Source: Pegea sp. RAD2-039 (taxonomy: Eukaryota > Chordata > Thaliacea > Salpida > Salpidae). From it: DNA of 64,000 nucleotides. Position 1 is the first letter of the stretch. Each line of letters begins with the position of its first letter. A model generated the notes under the pieces. That model saw only the letters and a program-made list of their open reading frames with translations, made no database searches and was not told where the DNA came from. This document shows positions 12,930 to 26,800 of the stretch, piece after piece. The DNA lies in the NCBI GenBank assembly GCA_034620365.1, contig JAQGEQ010000137.1:310001-374000 (forward strand). Reading direction: 5' to 3'. Position numbers and translations under genes: made by a program.

Positions 12930-15900
12930 CTATTTTAACTTGATTTGCTTTCTTATCTTTTCGATTTCACTCTAAAAAATTGATAAATTTTTAAATCTTC
13001 AAGTTATCTAGTGAAGTAATTTACAAAACTGAATCTACTTATTCAAACAATTTCAAAAATATCTTATTTAAATGAAATTTTAAAAAGTCAGTTGAAAAAG
13101 TTCTTAAAAGTAAAAGTAGAAAAAATGAAGTTCTTGTGAATATAGAAATATGATTTAGAAACCTGAAGAAATGTCCTCTGCTTCTTTTCTTCTTGTAGTT
13201 CTTTGGATAAAACTTGATTTTCTTGTTTACAAGAACTGAAAAGTTAATTATTAAACTTTATGAATTAATTGTTGATTTTCATCACAAGCAGCTTGGAAAT
13301 TGATAAGTGAGGTGCTTTCCACATCTTTACGTTTGTAGCAAGTAACTGACGTCATGTCCTCAACATATACGTCACAACATTCACAAATCAAACTAACCTG
13401 ATATCAAGAAGCATTTGATTCATTTGTTCGCGAAGTAACTTCATCTCTTCCTTCAAATCTTCAACCATACCAGTAAGTGTCCCACCTACAGGTTTTGTCC
13501 CAGTCAATGTGGGTTTAGTGGTCGGGGGCGGTGGTTTTGGTCGATTTACTGGGACAGTTTTCTTAGAAGGTAAATCAGGAAATTTATTTGTCTGAAAATA
13601 GAAGATTTAAGAAGATTTAATAGAAGATAAGTGGTGATGAAGAACCGGATTTAGAAGAAATTGCATTGAGAGAGGTCTCGCGTTGTTGTTGGTCGTCTTC
13701 TTCACTTCACTTGGTTTACTCGGCACTTTTCGTTGATCATGTGATGAAGATTCATCTTCAACCGGCTGAAATCAATCACGCGATGATGACGTCATCAACG
13801 ATACTTTCAACAAACCCGCGAGACGTCGCTATCTAATCTAGTCTTTTCTACATCAACTTTTTCTAGTGGTTTTGCAGCTGGTGTTGGTGGTGGTGTTTGT
13901 CGCTTCTTCGCCAAGTTTGCCAACCAAGCTGGTTTCGCTTCTTCTTTACATGAATTGTTGACGACTGTCGCTGTTGTCGGTCTTTTATCCGACTTCCGGC
14001 TTTTCAAATTCTTCATCCACGATGGCTTCTCGGCCGGAAGTGACGCGTCTGTCGTCGTCATCATCGGCATCACTTGAATCCCACCGCGTTTGTGATCGCG
14101 TTTAGCAGGCGCGATAGAAGCTACGTCACCAACAGGAGATGTAGGAACATCTTCAACTGCATCTCCAGCTTCTGGAAGCTTTTCTTGTTCGTGAACTGGT
14201 GACGTCATTTCGTTGTCGGCAGCGGTCGACGCCTCTTTCGCCTGTTACGTCAGTGATTAGTGGTCACGTCAGTGGTTAGTGGTCACGTTAGTAGTTAGTG
14301 GTCACGTGGGTGGTCAGTGGTCACGTCAGTGGTTAGTGGTCACGTGGGTGGTTAGTGGTCACGTGAGTGGTTCGGGGTCACGTCAGTGGTCACCAGGTTG
14401 GTTGGTGGCCACGTCAGTGGTTAGTGGTCACGTCAGGGGTTGGTGGTCACGTCAGTGGTCACGTGGGTGGTCAGTGGTCACGTCAGTGGTTAGCGGTCAC
14501 GTCAGGGGTCACATGAGTGGTCAGTGGTCACGTGGGTGGTCAGTGGTCACGTCAGTGGTCACGTCAGTGGTCACGTCAGTGGTTAGTGGTCACGTCAGTG
14601 GTCAGTGGTCACGTGGGTGGTCAGTGGTTAGCGGTCACGTCAGTGGTCAGTGGTCACGTCAGTGGTTAGTGGTCACGTCAGTGGTCAGTGGTTAGCGGTC
14701 ACGTCAGTGGTCAGTGGTCACGTCAGTGGTTAGTGGTCACGTTAGTGGTTGGTGGTCACGTGGGTGGTTGGTGGTCACATGGGTGGTTAGTGGTCACGTG
14801 GGTGGTTAGCGGTCAGTGGTTTATTCTTACTTTTTCTCTCCTATTATTGGCATCTGGTCTTTTACGATTCTTAGGACCAGCAGGGCGTTTGAAGTGGGTC
14901 AATTTGCTATCTTCAGTGACCGGTAAGACGTCTGTCGTCAAAGTTTTAGGAGATATTTGATTAGAAAGCAAATGCCGTTTACCATCGATTGATTCGTCTT
15001 TTTCAACTTGTGTTTTTGTGGTTTGAGGTACAGGGGCCTGCTGATAATGAAGATCAGAAAAAGTTTTGAAGAATTGAAATCAGTTGAAAATAAACAGACC
15101 TTTGGGGCTGGTCTTTTTAAAGATAGGCTACTTTGTGGTTGATTCATGGTCTTAGGTGCCGTTGGTTTCGTTTCCACAGCAACTGAAAAACAACAAATTG
15201 TCAACGAGTGGTTTCTAGGAACTTCTTTTACTGATGACTTTCAAAATGAAAGGTTGATTTCAATCAGAAGTTGATTCAATCAATTATTAATAATATTTGT
15301 AAACAACTCACCACCACCACTAGTAGCTTCCATCACAGGTTTAGATGGTTTCGATTCGATCGTTTTAACTTCAACATTAGAACTAGACTTCTGAGAAAAC
15401 ATCAATTTGTTGATTCAAATTTTTCAAATATGAGATTACCTTAAGTGAGACTTCATCACCAGCTTGAAGAGGAGCAACAAAGTTATCCGGAAAGACTCCT
15501 TTGATAACACTGAAGATAAAAACCAACAATCACAAAACCAACAATCACAAAACCAACAATCACAAAACCAACAATCACAAAAACCAACAATCACAAAAAA
15601 CAACAATCACAAAAACAACAACCACAAAACCAACAACCACAAAAACCAACAATCACAAAACCAACAATCACAAAACCAACAATCACAAAACCAACAATCA
15701 CAAAAAAACAATCACAAAACCAACAATCACAAAAACCAACAATCACAAAAAAACAATCACAAAACCAACAATCACAAAAACCAACAATCACAAAAACAAC
15801 AATCACAAAACCAACAACCACAAAAACAACAATCACAAAACCAACAACCACAAAACCAACAACCACAAAAACCAACAACCACAAAAACCAACAATCACAA

Positions 15901-18586
15901 AAACCAACAATCACAAAACCAACAATCACAAAACCAACAACCACAAAAACCAACAACCACAAAAACCAACAATTACAAAAACCAACAATCACAAAAACCA
16001 ACAATCACAAAAACCAACAATCACAAAACCAACAATCACAAAACCAACAATCACAAAAACCAACAATCACAAAAACCAACAATCACAAAACCAACAACCA
16101 CAAAACCAACAATCACAAAACCAACAATCACAAAAACCAACAATCACAAAAACCAACAACCACAAAAACCAACAACCACAAAAACCAACAACCACAAAAA
16201 CCAACAATTACAAAAACCAACAATCACAAAAACCAACAATCACAAAAACCAACAATCACAAAACCAACAATCACAAAACCAACAATCACAAAAACCAACA
16301 ATCACAAAACCAACAAACCAACAACCACAAAACCAACAATCACAAAACCAACAATCACAAAAACCAACAATCACAAAAACCAACAATCACAAAATCACCA
16401 ACAATCACAAAAACCAACAACCACAAAACCAACAACACAAAACCAACAACACAAAAACCAACAATCACAAAACCAACAATCACAAAACCAACAATCCACA
16501 AAAACCAACAATCACAAAACCAACAATCACAAAAACCAACAAACAAAAACCAACAATCACAAAAACCAACAATCACAAAACCAACAATCACAAAACCAAC
16601 AACCACAAAAACCAACAATCACAAAAACCAACAATCACAAAAACAACAATCAATCACAAAAACCAACAATCACAAAAACCAACAATCACAAAAACCAACG
16701 ATCACAAAACCAACAACCACAAAACCAACAATCACAAAAACCAACAATCACAAAAACCAACAATCACAAAAAACAACAATCACAAAAACAACAACCACAA
16801 AACCAACAACCACAAAACCAACAACCACAAAACCAACAACCACAAAACCAACAACCACAAAACCAACAATCACAAAACCAACAGTCACAAAACCAACAAT
16901 CACAAAACCAACAAACACAAAAACCAACAAATACAAAAACCAACAATCACAAAACCAACAATCACAAAAACCAACAACCACAAAAACCAACCTTCCATCT
17001 GGTCCACTAATGGTCCCCATCCACCAACCAGCATCGGGTAGGTTCATATTGATGACGTTGACCACTTGACCCTTTGTCAACGTTAACTCATCGTCATTTT
17101 CAGCTTTGTAATCGAAAACAACTTTGAATTTTTTGGCTGAAACTTTTGATTGATTGACAAGTGGATATGCAAATGAGGGTAATTACCAGTTGCTACTTCT
17201 TTAACAACTTCAGATTTGATGAGAGGACTTCCTTCAGATTTGATTGGATTCAGAAGAGATGTTGATGATGTTGGTTTAGGAGATTTATCGGATGCAAGCA
17301 TCTAGTGAAAGATGATGAAAAAAAGTTGGTAGTTAGAAAAAGACTGACTTTGTTGATATCCACATCAGTTTTACTAGTGGGTCGTAATTTAATAGGTCCC
17401 TCATCGAATATGTTCCCAAAACCCTTGAGAAGATAAGATCAGATCATTTCGATATTTGAATCAAAACCAACTTTCTTGTTGTTTGATGAAGTTGGTGGTT
17501 CAATTGAAGGCTTGTCCTGGTTGTTGTCCAACACACTTGTACTTGTCTTTTGTACTTCAGTGAAATTTGTGGGGAAAACACCTTCCTTATCCTTCAAAAT
17601 ACCTCTAGCCCACCCCTCTTCTTCCTAAAGATTAGTTCAGATTGAGGATTTATTATTTAAGGAGGTAGAAACTTACATCAGCGATTACTGATACTAAATT
17701 GCCAGGTTCCAGTTTCAATTCATCTTCATTTTCAGGATCGTATGGAAAAAGAACTTTCACAACCCTTAGAATTTCTGTTTTCAAAACTTGTTCGTTTTTA
17801 TCAAGTACATATTATTGATATTATTATCAAATATAAATATATACAAACATAAAAAGCTAAAAAAAAAACTTTTCTACATTTGATGTAAAAAAACGAACCT
17901 TTACTTGCTGGCTTTGGAGTAGTCACTTTCTCTTCTATCATCTATTTAAATAAAAATTATCAAAATTAGTAAACAGTTTTATCAATATTTGAAATATTCT
18001 TCTAATTTTCATCAGAATCAAACAGTTAAGTTATAAGCAGTTTAATTTTTGTAGATATTTTGTGTAATAATAAATTGACTTAAAAATTGAAGAATAAAAA
18101 AGTGAAACGTGAAACGAATCTATATCAAATTTATAAGCTGAGAAGTCAACGACGTCATTTTTTAGGTGGGAGAAGTTATATTTCATTTCACAATTTTTTA
18201 GCAATTCAGATAAGTTGCTAAACCAAATATTCAAAACTAAAGTAGTAATCAAAACTATTAAACGAAATAATAATTTGAAATTAAAACGATCTCTAATTTG
18301 ATGGTTTAAAATAAAAGTATCCACAAAAATTATGATAAAAATGTTAAAGTTTTGTAAACCTTCACAAAATTATCAGGGAACATTCCAACATTTCCATTTA
18401 ATTGTCCCCTACACCAACCTTCTTCTACTTGAGTGATATTAGTGATAATATCACCAATTTTCAAGTTTAATTCATCTTCTACAGTGGCTTTATATTCAAA
18501 CTCTACAATTGCTGAAAGATTCAATTGATCATCTTGTTAAAATACTTAGATTGAAAAACTAGGAACTTACCTTTGACATTTAGCAT
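12930..18586 (-). CDS. SH3KBP1: CIN85/CD2AP-type adaptor with three SH3 domains and a C-terminal coiled coil
   Basis: Adaptor of the CIN85 (SH3KBP1)/CD2AP family, which links endocytic, Cbl and actin-regulating partners at the membrane. It appears to be the co-ortholog of both vertebrate genes. Seventeen exons keep frame to 697 residues: 18586-18571, 18511-18360, 17941-17899, 17774-17677, 17624-17472, 17423-17349, 17301-17187, 17136-16992, 15509-15440, 15390-15312, 15182-15100, 15040-14831, 14241-13816, 13765-13646, 13591-13398, 13235-13163, 12971-12930. SH3-A (5-57) has ALYDY-like FEYKA and GMFPDNFVK. SH3-B (about 73-127) has FPYDPENEDEL. SH3-C (about 219-275) has FDYKAENDDEL and GVFPDNFV. 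A linker motif GFGNIFDEGPIKLRP matches the family. Residues 484-496 and 514-527 carry related Trp motifs (PSWMKNLKSRK, PAWLANLAKKR). A proline stretch precedes a coiled coil (about 635-697). Two introns are minisatellites. Confidence 0.95.
14250..14822. repeat. About 19-bp minisatellite in SH3-adaptor intron 12
   Basis: About 30 units built from GTCACGTCAGTGGTTAGTG, with variants GTCACGTGGGTGG and GTCAGTGG. Nearly every unit holds an ACGT core. In gene orientation the array starts 8-10 bases after the donor at 14830 and reaches almost to the acceptor at 14242. The intron is essentially the array. Confidence 0.95.
15518..16991. repeat. 14/15-bp minisatellite filling SH3-adaptor intron 8
   Basis: About 100 units of AACCAACAATCACAA, with C/T variants (AACCACAA) and A-run length changes, span almost the whole intron 15510-16991. 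In sense orientation the intron reads GTTGGTTTTTGTGGTTG from its first base, so the 5' splice site is the start of the first unit. Only the last few bases before the acceptor (TATCTTCAG) differ. Long Gln/Asn/His/Lys/Thr-rich and Val/Phe/Gly/Cys-rich open frames across it are artefacts. Confidence 0.96.
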
Positions 18587-20700
18587 TCTTATAAAGTACC
18601 ATGTAACCAGTGAAACTAAAACCAAGCAAATCTTATAGATTACCTGAAAAAATATTATTTATTCTAATATTTAGTAGATAAAGTATTCATAATTTGTTTA
18701 ATTGGTTCTTAAATATATATCTATTAGAAAATTAAGCAATATTCTAGTTTTATAATGTATTTGATCAAGTTCAAAAACAAGTATTTGAAAGTTTAGATAT
18801 CAAATATAATTTCAGTTTTAATAGCCAATAAAAGAAAGTTATCAAATGAAATCTGTAATAATATTTCTTAGATGCTTCACAAAATATTATTTAATATTTT
18901 TATTTTACAAGAAAAAGTTGTATTAAAAGCAAATTTAGGGTAGAAAAAAGTATATCAAAAAATTAATAAGAAAATAATTGTTATTAGAAATTTGAAATAA
19001 ATAAAACCATGATAATTTTATTTACTAAATATGATAATTCTATTTATTTCAAATATAACTTTATAAGCTGGCTACTGGTCTAAAATAAATATAAAGCTCT
19101 AGTTAAGAAGATTAATTTATTAGAATTAATATTATAAATATACTAAACAAGTTGAACAAGTTACATGAATAACTATATATGTCAATAATGACAAAACAAA
19201 TAGCTTAAAAAATCACAGATTTTGTTACAAAAGTTAGAAATGTGATGTTGATTAAGTCAAAAGTTACTTATATACATAAACTTCTGTATTATCATAATAC
19301 TAAAAATAGAACTGAAATTACCATAAACCAAAAGATAAATGTTTTTAAAAAAAGTTTTAACTTTACAAATTTTCCCAACTTATAAATATGTTTAGATTAT
19401 GAAGACATGTTTAATTCATTAATAACAAAATAATCTTTATGTTTAATTATCTGTAATTATGAAATTATAAATTTTTTACTTCATCTGTACTTATTCATTG
19501 AACTTGAAAAAATATTAGTAATTATGAAACGTATTTCACTAAAATTGTACTTTTATCTCTGACTAAACTGGTTGGTAATAAAATAATTAGTTTTAAAATT
19601 CTAACTCTAGTAAGAAATTTTAAAATTCTTTAAAATTAGAAGATTTCTGATTAAAAAGTTAGAAAACTTAAATGTTTTCAATAAAAGGTAATATTTATCT
19701 GCTTTATAATAAAAATAATTATTTAATTTTAAATGAATAAATACTATAATATAATTACACAAAATGTATTATAGTTTTCAAAGGATATAAAAAAAGCTTG
19801 AAAAAAATAGATTGAATAAAATGATTTATTTTAAAAATTTTGACATGTGCTAACAAACAATAATGACATTTACCTAATATTTCAAATTTAAATAAAGAAA
19901 CATTTGGAATTAAAAAACAAATTATTGAAAGATAAGTTTTTAATAAAATAAAAGAACTCATAACTTAAATATTGACATAAAAGTTTATAAACAAAATAAA
20001 AAATATCAAAATTATTAAACTTTTAAAGTTTTTAAACTTTTCAAGATAAAAAAAGGTTTTAGAAGTTTGTATAATCTCAGCTAATTACAAAATCTTTATA
20101 ATTTTGTTTAGATATAAAAGCTTAATTCTTAGTAAACAGCGTTTAGTTACATTAAAAAGTTGTAATCAATTGATAAATAAAGTGGAAATAATAAAACTAT
20201 TAAAACATACAAAGTAAACTATAATAATATCTTAAAGTTATTAATTTATTACACCTAAATCTATAATTTTTATAATAACAAATAATTTAAAGTTTAGAAA
20301 AGAAACATCAACAAACAGTTATTTCAAAAAATCAATAAAATATATTCTTGTTTTTCTTACAAATAAAAATAAGCAAATATAAGCTCACGTGAGATTGGAT
20401 TCAGGGTAACCAAACCCAAAACCGTTTACATAGTCAAGTACTTAAAGAACGCGGTAAATAATACGTAAATTTTTCAGTTTCGCCCAACGCAAAAAATACT
20501 AAAAAAGACCTTAAAATAAAATTGCTTAAACAAATACTTAAATTATTATTACGTTGTAATTATGACGTTATTTTTAGTGGTGTTACATACTAAAGCTAAC
20601 TGAAAAACGTTATTTCAGTTCATAAAACCTAAGGTAGGCGACTAAATAACCAAATATACTTGCATAAACTCTAACATTAAACTTTTTTATGGCTGTTTCG
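18587..20700. other. AT-rich spacer upstream of the SH3 adaptor
   Basis: Long runs of A and T with stops in every frame and no coding signal. A slightly GC-richer patch near 20385-20480 (CTCACGTGAG, CGCGG, CGCCC) could hold the minus-strand promoter or a 5'UTR exon of the SH3 adaptor, but nothing fixes it. Confidence 0.5.
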
Positions 20701-20739
20701 GCCAAGAACTGTAAGTCAAGATAGAAATTTTGGAGATTT

Positions 20740-20925
20740 AGTTGTTGTCTATGTAGCAAGATTCAACTCCAACTTTTGCATCTTCTAGAAACGTTGTCAT
20801 TAACTAGACTCACAGGGTACCCGGGATTTTAAGAGGCTTTTCCCTGTCGCAAATATGTGTCCGCTCAGGCTCTAACTATTTCGCTATTGACGTGATAACC
20901 GCTACACTACAAAGACGAACATAAT
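20740..20925 (-). mobile_element. tRNA-headed SINE
   Basis: On the minus strand from about 20925 the sequence reads TTTGTAGTGTAGCGGTTATC and then ACGT, matching the 5' half of a tRNA-Val gene with its A box (TAGTGTAGCGG). A degenerate B box (AGTTAGAGCCT) follows about 30 bases on. Next comes a unique body (GACAGGGAAAAGCC, CCCGGGTACCC, CTGTGAGTCTAG, TTCTAGAAGATGCAAAAG) that recurs without the tRNA head at 47090-47335, 57365-57575 and 63055-63180. The structure fits a SINE with 5'-truncated copies nearby. I cannot name the family. Confidence 0.65.
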
Positions 20926-20930
20926 TACAA

Positions 20931-23833
20931 AGTTGAAAGAAGTTAAACATTATTTAATGTATAAATTTACTAAACTTATAAATAGATAATTTGTGATCGC
21001 AAATTGAAAGTTTTTATGAACAATTGATATAAAAACCTTAAATTAAAGGAATCATTTAAGATAACCGTCCACTGATAACTTATTTCACTCAAAACAAACC
21101 AAGTCCTCAACATTCACATTTAGGGGCCACAAAAAAAGGAACTGCTGGCCTCGATGCTATGAATTTAGACAAAAATAATCTAAAAATGCTGAAGCAGTAA
21201 TCTTTTCATCAAATATAGCTAAAATATATGAGCTGGCTGTCAACCACAATATGAATTGTAATAGAGAGAGATATTGCAGGTTTATCACAATGAACCAGAA
21301 CTACTTAAATAATTAGCTTAAAAATCTTCAATCAAATTGCTGATTAGATGTAAGAAGTTACATTTTGGAAATTTATTTGTATTTAAGAAAGAAACTGTGA
21401 ATTAGATTAAATGTTTAATTCAGAAAAAAGAAACAAATTTAGGTAATCATTGATGAATTAAAACATAACTGATCTTCATCTGATTTAATCTTAAAAGAAT
21501 CAAAGTTATCACCATCTAACAAAAATTTAAACTTGTGTGTTGAGACAAGTTAATAGGTTGATTGCTGATTGAGATTACATTTGACGAACGTTGGATGATT
21601 TGATTCAAATTAAGTTTTAAATTAAAGATCTTACAAATAAGATGTGAAGATAAAGAAGCAACAACTTTTATCAGCTACTAAATTGATGGTTTTTTGATTA
21701 CGAAGAAAAATTTATAATTTCTTTTATTATTTCGGCACCCAGTAAGTGAAAAAGAGCAGCGAATGAAATACATTTGGTGAAAAACAAAGAAGTTATTATT
21801 TATATAAAGTTTCGAAACTTTCTTTGATTTTTTACTTCCTATTTTGATTTTGAGAAAAATGCGAAAAATCTTAATCATCTTAATCTTTTTAATCATTTCT
21901 TATCAAGATAATCTGTTTGATACAAAAGTAAAAACTTAGATTTAATTGAAACAAATTCATTAACACTTAAATGTTAGATAAATACAAATATTTATCTTCT
22001 TTATCAAAAAGTTCTCCGTTTTTATCATCATTTAGATTTCAGAAGTTGCAAATGACAACAATTTACTAAAAAATATGGAAAGCTTTCAATCTATTAAAGA
22101 AGACTTGAAGTATCTTCAGTCTATATTTAAGATGTTAGTTTCAATGATTGATTAGAAGACTTCAATCAAACCACATCTAACTGCAAATTGATTTGTTGAA
22201 ATAAGTAGTAAAAGCTCCACTAGATTTGAAAACTCGAAAATACTTTGATTATGAAGTTCTGAAAAGTTTTTACTTTCAATTGAACTTCTATTCATCAAAC
22301 CAAGTGAAGTGTTATTTAGTATTAATTTATTTATTATTTTTACTGTAGTATTATTTCAACTAATAGTGTAATTATTTGCAAGTTTTAATTTTTCTCAAAT
22401 TAGTATTTTATGAGGCACCATTCATATTTTAGCTAAAAATGTCTTCTTTCTTTTTTTTTCATAATAAAAATCAAGAAAAAAACAAAAATTTATCTTAAAA
22501 CATTTGATAAATACAGTATTTGATTATTCAAGTAACTATTTGTTAAAGCATAAAAGTTAAAAGTTAAAAATATATAATTTTTTCTAAAAATAGTAGTTTA
22601 AACATATTGTTCAACTTTGTCTTTTAGTTTAAGTAGTAAGAAGCTATACAAGCAGCTATACATGTAGCAGTTTTTCTTAATTATTATAAATCGTCTAAAA
22701 GGTTTTAGATTCATTATGAAGATGACATTAAGATATTAGGATTTATAGTAATTAATTATCATAATAAAAATGAGTTGGGTCAATAAATAAATTTTATAAT
22801 TAAAACTAATAATTAAAAATAATAAAAAATAATAATTTCTTTAACATAGAGTTAATTGTGTAATTGCACTTGACTTGTTACGTTTGTTGTTAAGTTTTAC
22901 ATAATACCTCTGAATGTTGAATCTTGAATGCTTTCAACTTTGATAATTATTTAGCTTCAAAACAAACATTTAGATGATAAAGTGTTGGAATAAAAAGATT
23001 AAATGAGAATATGTTTTTTTAATTTTAACATATTTGAGAATTTTTCGAAATATTTGTACATTGTAACATATATATGTGTAAAATTTGGTTCTAAGTAAAA
23101 ATAATTGTGAAAATATTGATTATTTTATTTTATTTATGAAGTTTATTAAAAAATTGTTCTTTAGCAGATATATTTTTAAACTTATAAGTTTTATTATTCA
23201 AGTCTAAAGTAATAATTTAAGTTTTGTAGAAAAAATTGTCAATAAGTTAACTAATTTAATCAAAATATCCTTTTTATATTTCTTAAATTTACTAAAAAAC
23301 TGATAAAAATAATGATTTGAATTGTAATTAAAATATTTTAAGCTTTTTCAAAAGATTAAACAAAATTTCATTTGAAAATTTCATTTATTTATCAAAATTC
23401 TTTTCATTTCAAAATTTTAGTGAAAGTTATAATAAGATAATCTATTTTATAAAAATTTTTAAATTATATTATTTCTATTATCTTGGAAATTCATATTTTA
23501 TTTTTAAATTATTTTTTATTACGAAACTTAGTGTTTCAACTTTAATTTTCAACAAATTTTTAATGATTTTTTATAATATTTTTGTTAAGAAATGTTTCAA
23601 TTACTTTTATTTACAAATTATCAAATTTATTGCTTTAATTGTCAATTAATTTTCATAAAATTAATAAATTTTTCAAATTCTATTCCTCAATTATTGTCCT
23701 TTTATAAAAATTTCTTTTGTTTATTCTATCTATAAATAAATATTATATTTTATGTAAATATAACAACTTATTTTTATATATTTTATTAATACAGTTGTAA
23801 TTAATAATCAGAGATTTTGATAATCCTTTATTT
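20931..23833. other. AT-rich spacer
   Basis: No gene or RNA recognised; open frames are short and of simple composition. The promoter of the plus-strand gene starting at 23834 should lie at its right end. Confidence 0.55.
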
Positions 23834-26800
23834 ATGATGTCTGTAAAATCTAGAATTCCACAAGTCAGGTAATTTTAACAACTTTTTCATCTAAAAAATA
23901 CTTTAATGAAATAAACTTACATCAGAATATTAATCGCTGATATTTGTTTCTAGATCGAAGCTTCCCGCGCCGACGTCACGTAGCTCTTCTCAAATTCAAT
24001 CTCGAACGAAGAACAGTCCAAGCTCAACTCCAAATCCACCAGACTCAAATTTCGTTTCTTCTTATGTTAATGAAACTAAAGAGAAATCATCAAAATTGAA
24101 AAGTTTGAAAGGAAAGCAGAATGTAAACAGCCGAATATCGAATAAAAATCTTCCTGAAAGTTATCAGAATTCTTCTTCCATAAGTAAGACCCTTCATCAA
24201 GTCTCAGTTGTTCTTGATGAAGTTGATCTCTTGTATGTCTTCAGGAACAACTTCTGTTGAAACTTCAAACACCTCAAAACCTGAATGTTTACAAACAAAT
24301 GAAGATGAGATGAAACGCGACCTTGCACCTGATCTCGTGGCCTTCGAACGCTTTAAACAATCTCTTCCACGTAAATTGATAACAGAAGCGTTGACGTCAG
24401 AGAAAGATTTCACGCGAACACGTGATCGCGTTTCAGCGTTGTCGAAATTGAGTTGGAATAGAAATGGGAAACCTGCTGCTAGTGGTACTACTAGTGGTGC
24501 TGCTAGTGGTGCTGCTGGTGGTGGTTCAACATTTTCATATAAACTGAAAAATAATCAACGATTTGAAACAAAATCACAAATTAATTGTCCACCAAGTGAA
24601 GATGTGAAAAAGAAGGTGTTAAAAGCAAGCAACAAAGAAATCCAATCTAGTGACTTCGTCCGGTTGAGACCAGTTGAACCACGTCCAAGTAGACAACAAA
24701 CCAGGTTAGGTTTGAGACCAGGACGTCCAAGAACTGAATCTGAAAGTAAATCGGGTTTAGAGGGTTCAGAGGTCAGTGGGATTTTTAAATAAGATGTCAG
24801 CTGATTGCAAATATGTTTCATAGAAAGCTGTGGTTCGTGGGAGATTGAAAATCAAGTCTTTGAAGATGAAGAAGTCGTCGAAAAACAACTCGACGTCTCA
24901 TGATGTAGAAAATAATTTCGTGAAAATGTAAATTTCTTAATTGTTGCATGATATATTTCACGTTTTATCGACATGACTTTGAAATAAATTGAAGTAATTG
25001 TTCATCGCTTTACAACTCGTGATTTGATGACGTCACGCTTGTATCATTCATAATTTCATACAATCATAAAGAAATTTTCATGTTTTGAAACATTAATTTC
25101 AATATAAGCACTTGATCAGTAGAAACTTGTTTCTCATATGCTTGCTTTTTATTTGATTTGTTAGTGGTTCAGTACATGAAGGAACTACCTCTCATGAGTC
25201 ATCTGTTGAAAGGTTTGTGTCTTCATCTCATCTTCATAATCATCTTATCATGTCTTCTTCATCTCTTTATCTTTGTAGTGAGCAGTACTTTGAGGGTTGT
25301 TTCACTCATATGAATAACAAAGGTGGAAGAAGCAGACGAAATCTTTCTAATAAACCAGCCATCAAAACATCAACTACTAAAAGAATTGTGAGACCAGTAA
25401 TTCGACCACCTACATCACCAAAAGCTAGTGGAACTGATCATCGTGTTCCATATCTCTCCACCTCTTCATCAAGAACAGAATCTTTGAGTAATTCAACTGA
25501 TGAAAATGGGACTTTGCTGATCAATCACGAAATTACTGATGAGGAAGAAATCATTGGAGAAAAAACTGTTTTTAATTCGACGGTAATCTTCTGATCTTCT
25601 TCTAATCTTCTTCTAATCTTCTTCTGATCTTCTTCTAATCTTCTTCTAATCTTCTTCTGATCTTCTTCTAATCTTCTTCTAATTTTCTTCTAATCTTCTT
25701 CTAATCTTCTTCTAATCTTCTTCTAATCTTCTTCTAATCTTCTTCTAATCTTCTTCTAATCTTCTTCTAATCTTCTTCTAATCTTCTTCTAATCTTCTTC
25801 TAATCTTCTTCTAATCTTCTTCTAATCTTCTTCTAATCTTCTTCTAATCTTCTTCTAATCTTCTTCTAATCTTCTTCTAATCTTCTTCTAATCTTCTTCT
25901 AATCTTCTTCTAATCTTCTTCTAATCTTCTTCTAATCTTCTTCTAATCTTCTTCTAATCTTCTTCTAATCTTCTTCTAATCTTCTTCTAATCTTCTTCTA
26001 ATCTTCTTCTAATCTTCTTCTAATCTTCTTCTAATCTTCTTCTAATCTTCTTCTAATCTTCTTCTAATCTTCTTCTAATCTTCTTCTAATCTTCTTCTAA
26101 TCTTCTTCTGATCTTCTTCTAATCTTCTTCTTCTGATCTTCTTCTTCTGATCTTCTTCCTCTGACCTTTTTCTGATCTTCTTCTTCTGATCTTCTTCTTC
26201 TGATCTTCTTCCCCTGATCTTCTTCTGATCTTCTTCTTCTGATCTTCTAATCTTCTTCTCGAAGAGCTGCTTCTGATTTTTCTTCTTCCAGTTCCGCGTC
26301 GACACCAATCACAACCTCGCCGCTCTCACAAGATCCCCAGAATCCGCATCATCAGCAGCATCAGCAGGTCTTGCATCCAGGGACTCGCATCTTTCATCAA
26401 ATTATTAAGTATTTGAAAGCAGGACACTTGGGTGGTGCTCCGGAAGACACAAGTAGTGGAAAAGTGCAAGAGAGGTACTTGGACATCCTACAGGACCCGA
26501 AAATGATCAACTTCGGACATTGGAGGATGTTGGTGATCTTCTGGGGCGATCTTTGTTTAAATTGATGTTTTAAATAGGGGACAAGAAGGCAATTACTCCC
26601 CAGAAGAGAAGTACGGATTCTCGGAACGTCGCATTATCAGGACTACATCTTTGCGAAGTGAAGAAGTTGATCCTGCAGATAAGAAGACATCAGCATCCAA
26701 CAAGACATCAGTTCAAACTGCTCCTAGTGAGTCTTCATCATTTCAAACTGCTCCTAGTTAGTCTTCATCATTTCAAACTGCTCCTAGTGAGTCTTCATCA

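Noticed and set aside
14279-14960. Val/Ser/Gly/Trp repeat frames, plus strand
   Set aside because: Translation of the 19-bp array in SH3-adaptor intron 12, antisense to a well-supported gene.
15464-17069. Two overlapping ~520-codon Gln/Asn/His/Lys/Thr-rich frames, resembling prion-like proteins
   Set aside because: They are translations of the intron 8 minisatellite of the SH3 adaptor on the wrong strand. No independent start context or splice structure.
26371-26565. 64-codon frame starting MHPGTRIFHQ as a separate exon
   Set aside because: Its frame does not join exon 6 or exon 9 in phase; splitting it at AAAG/CAGGAC and GAGAG/GTACTT gives exon 8, which does.
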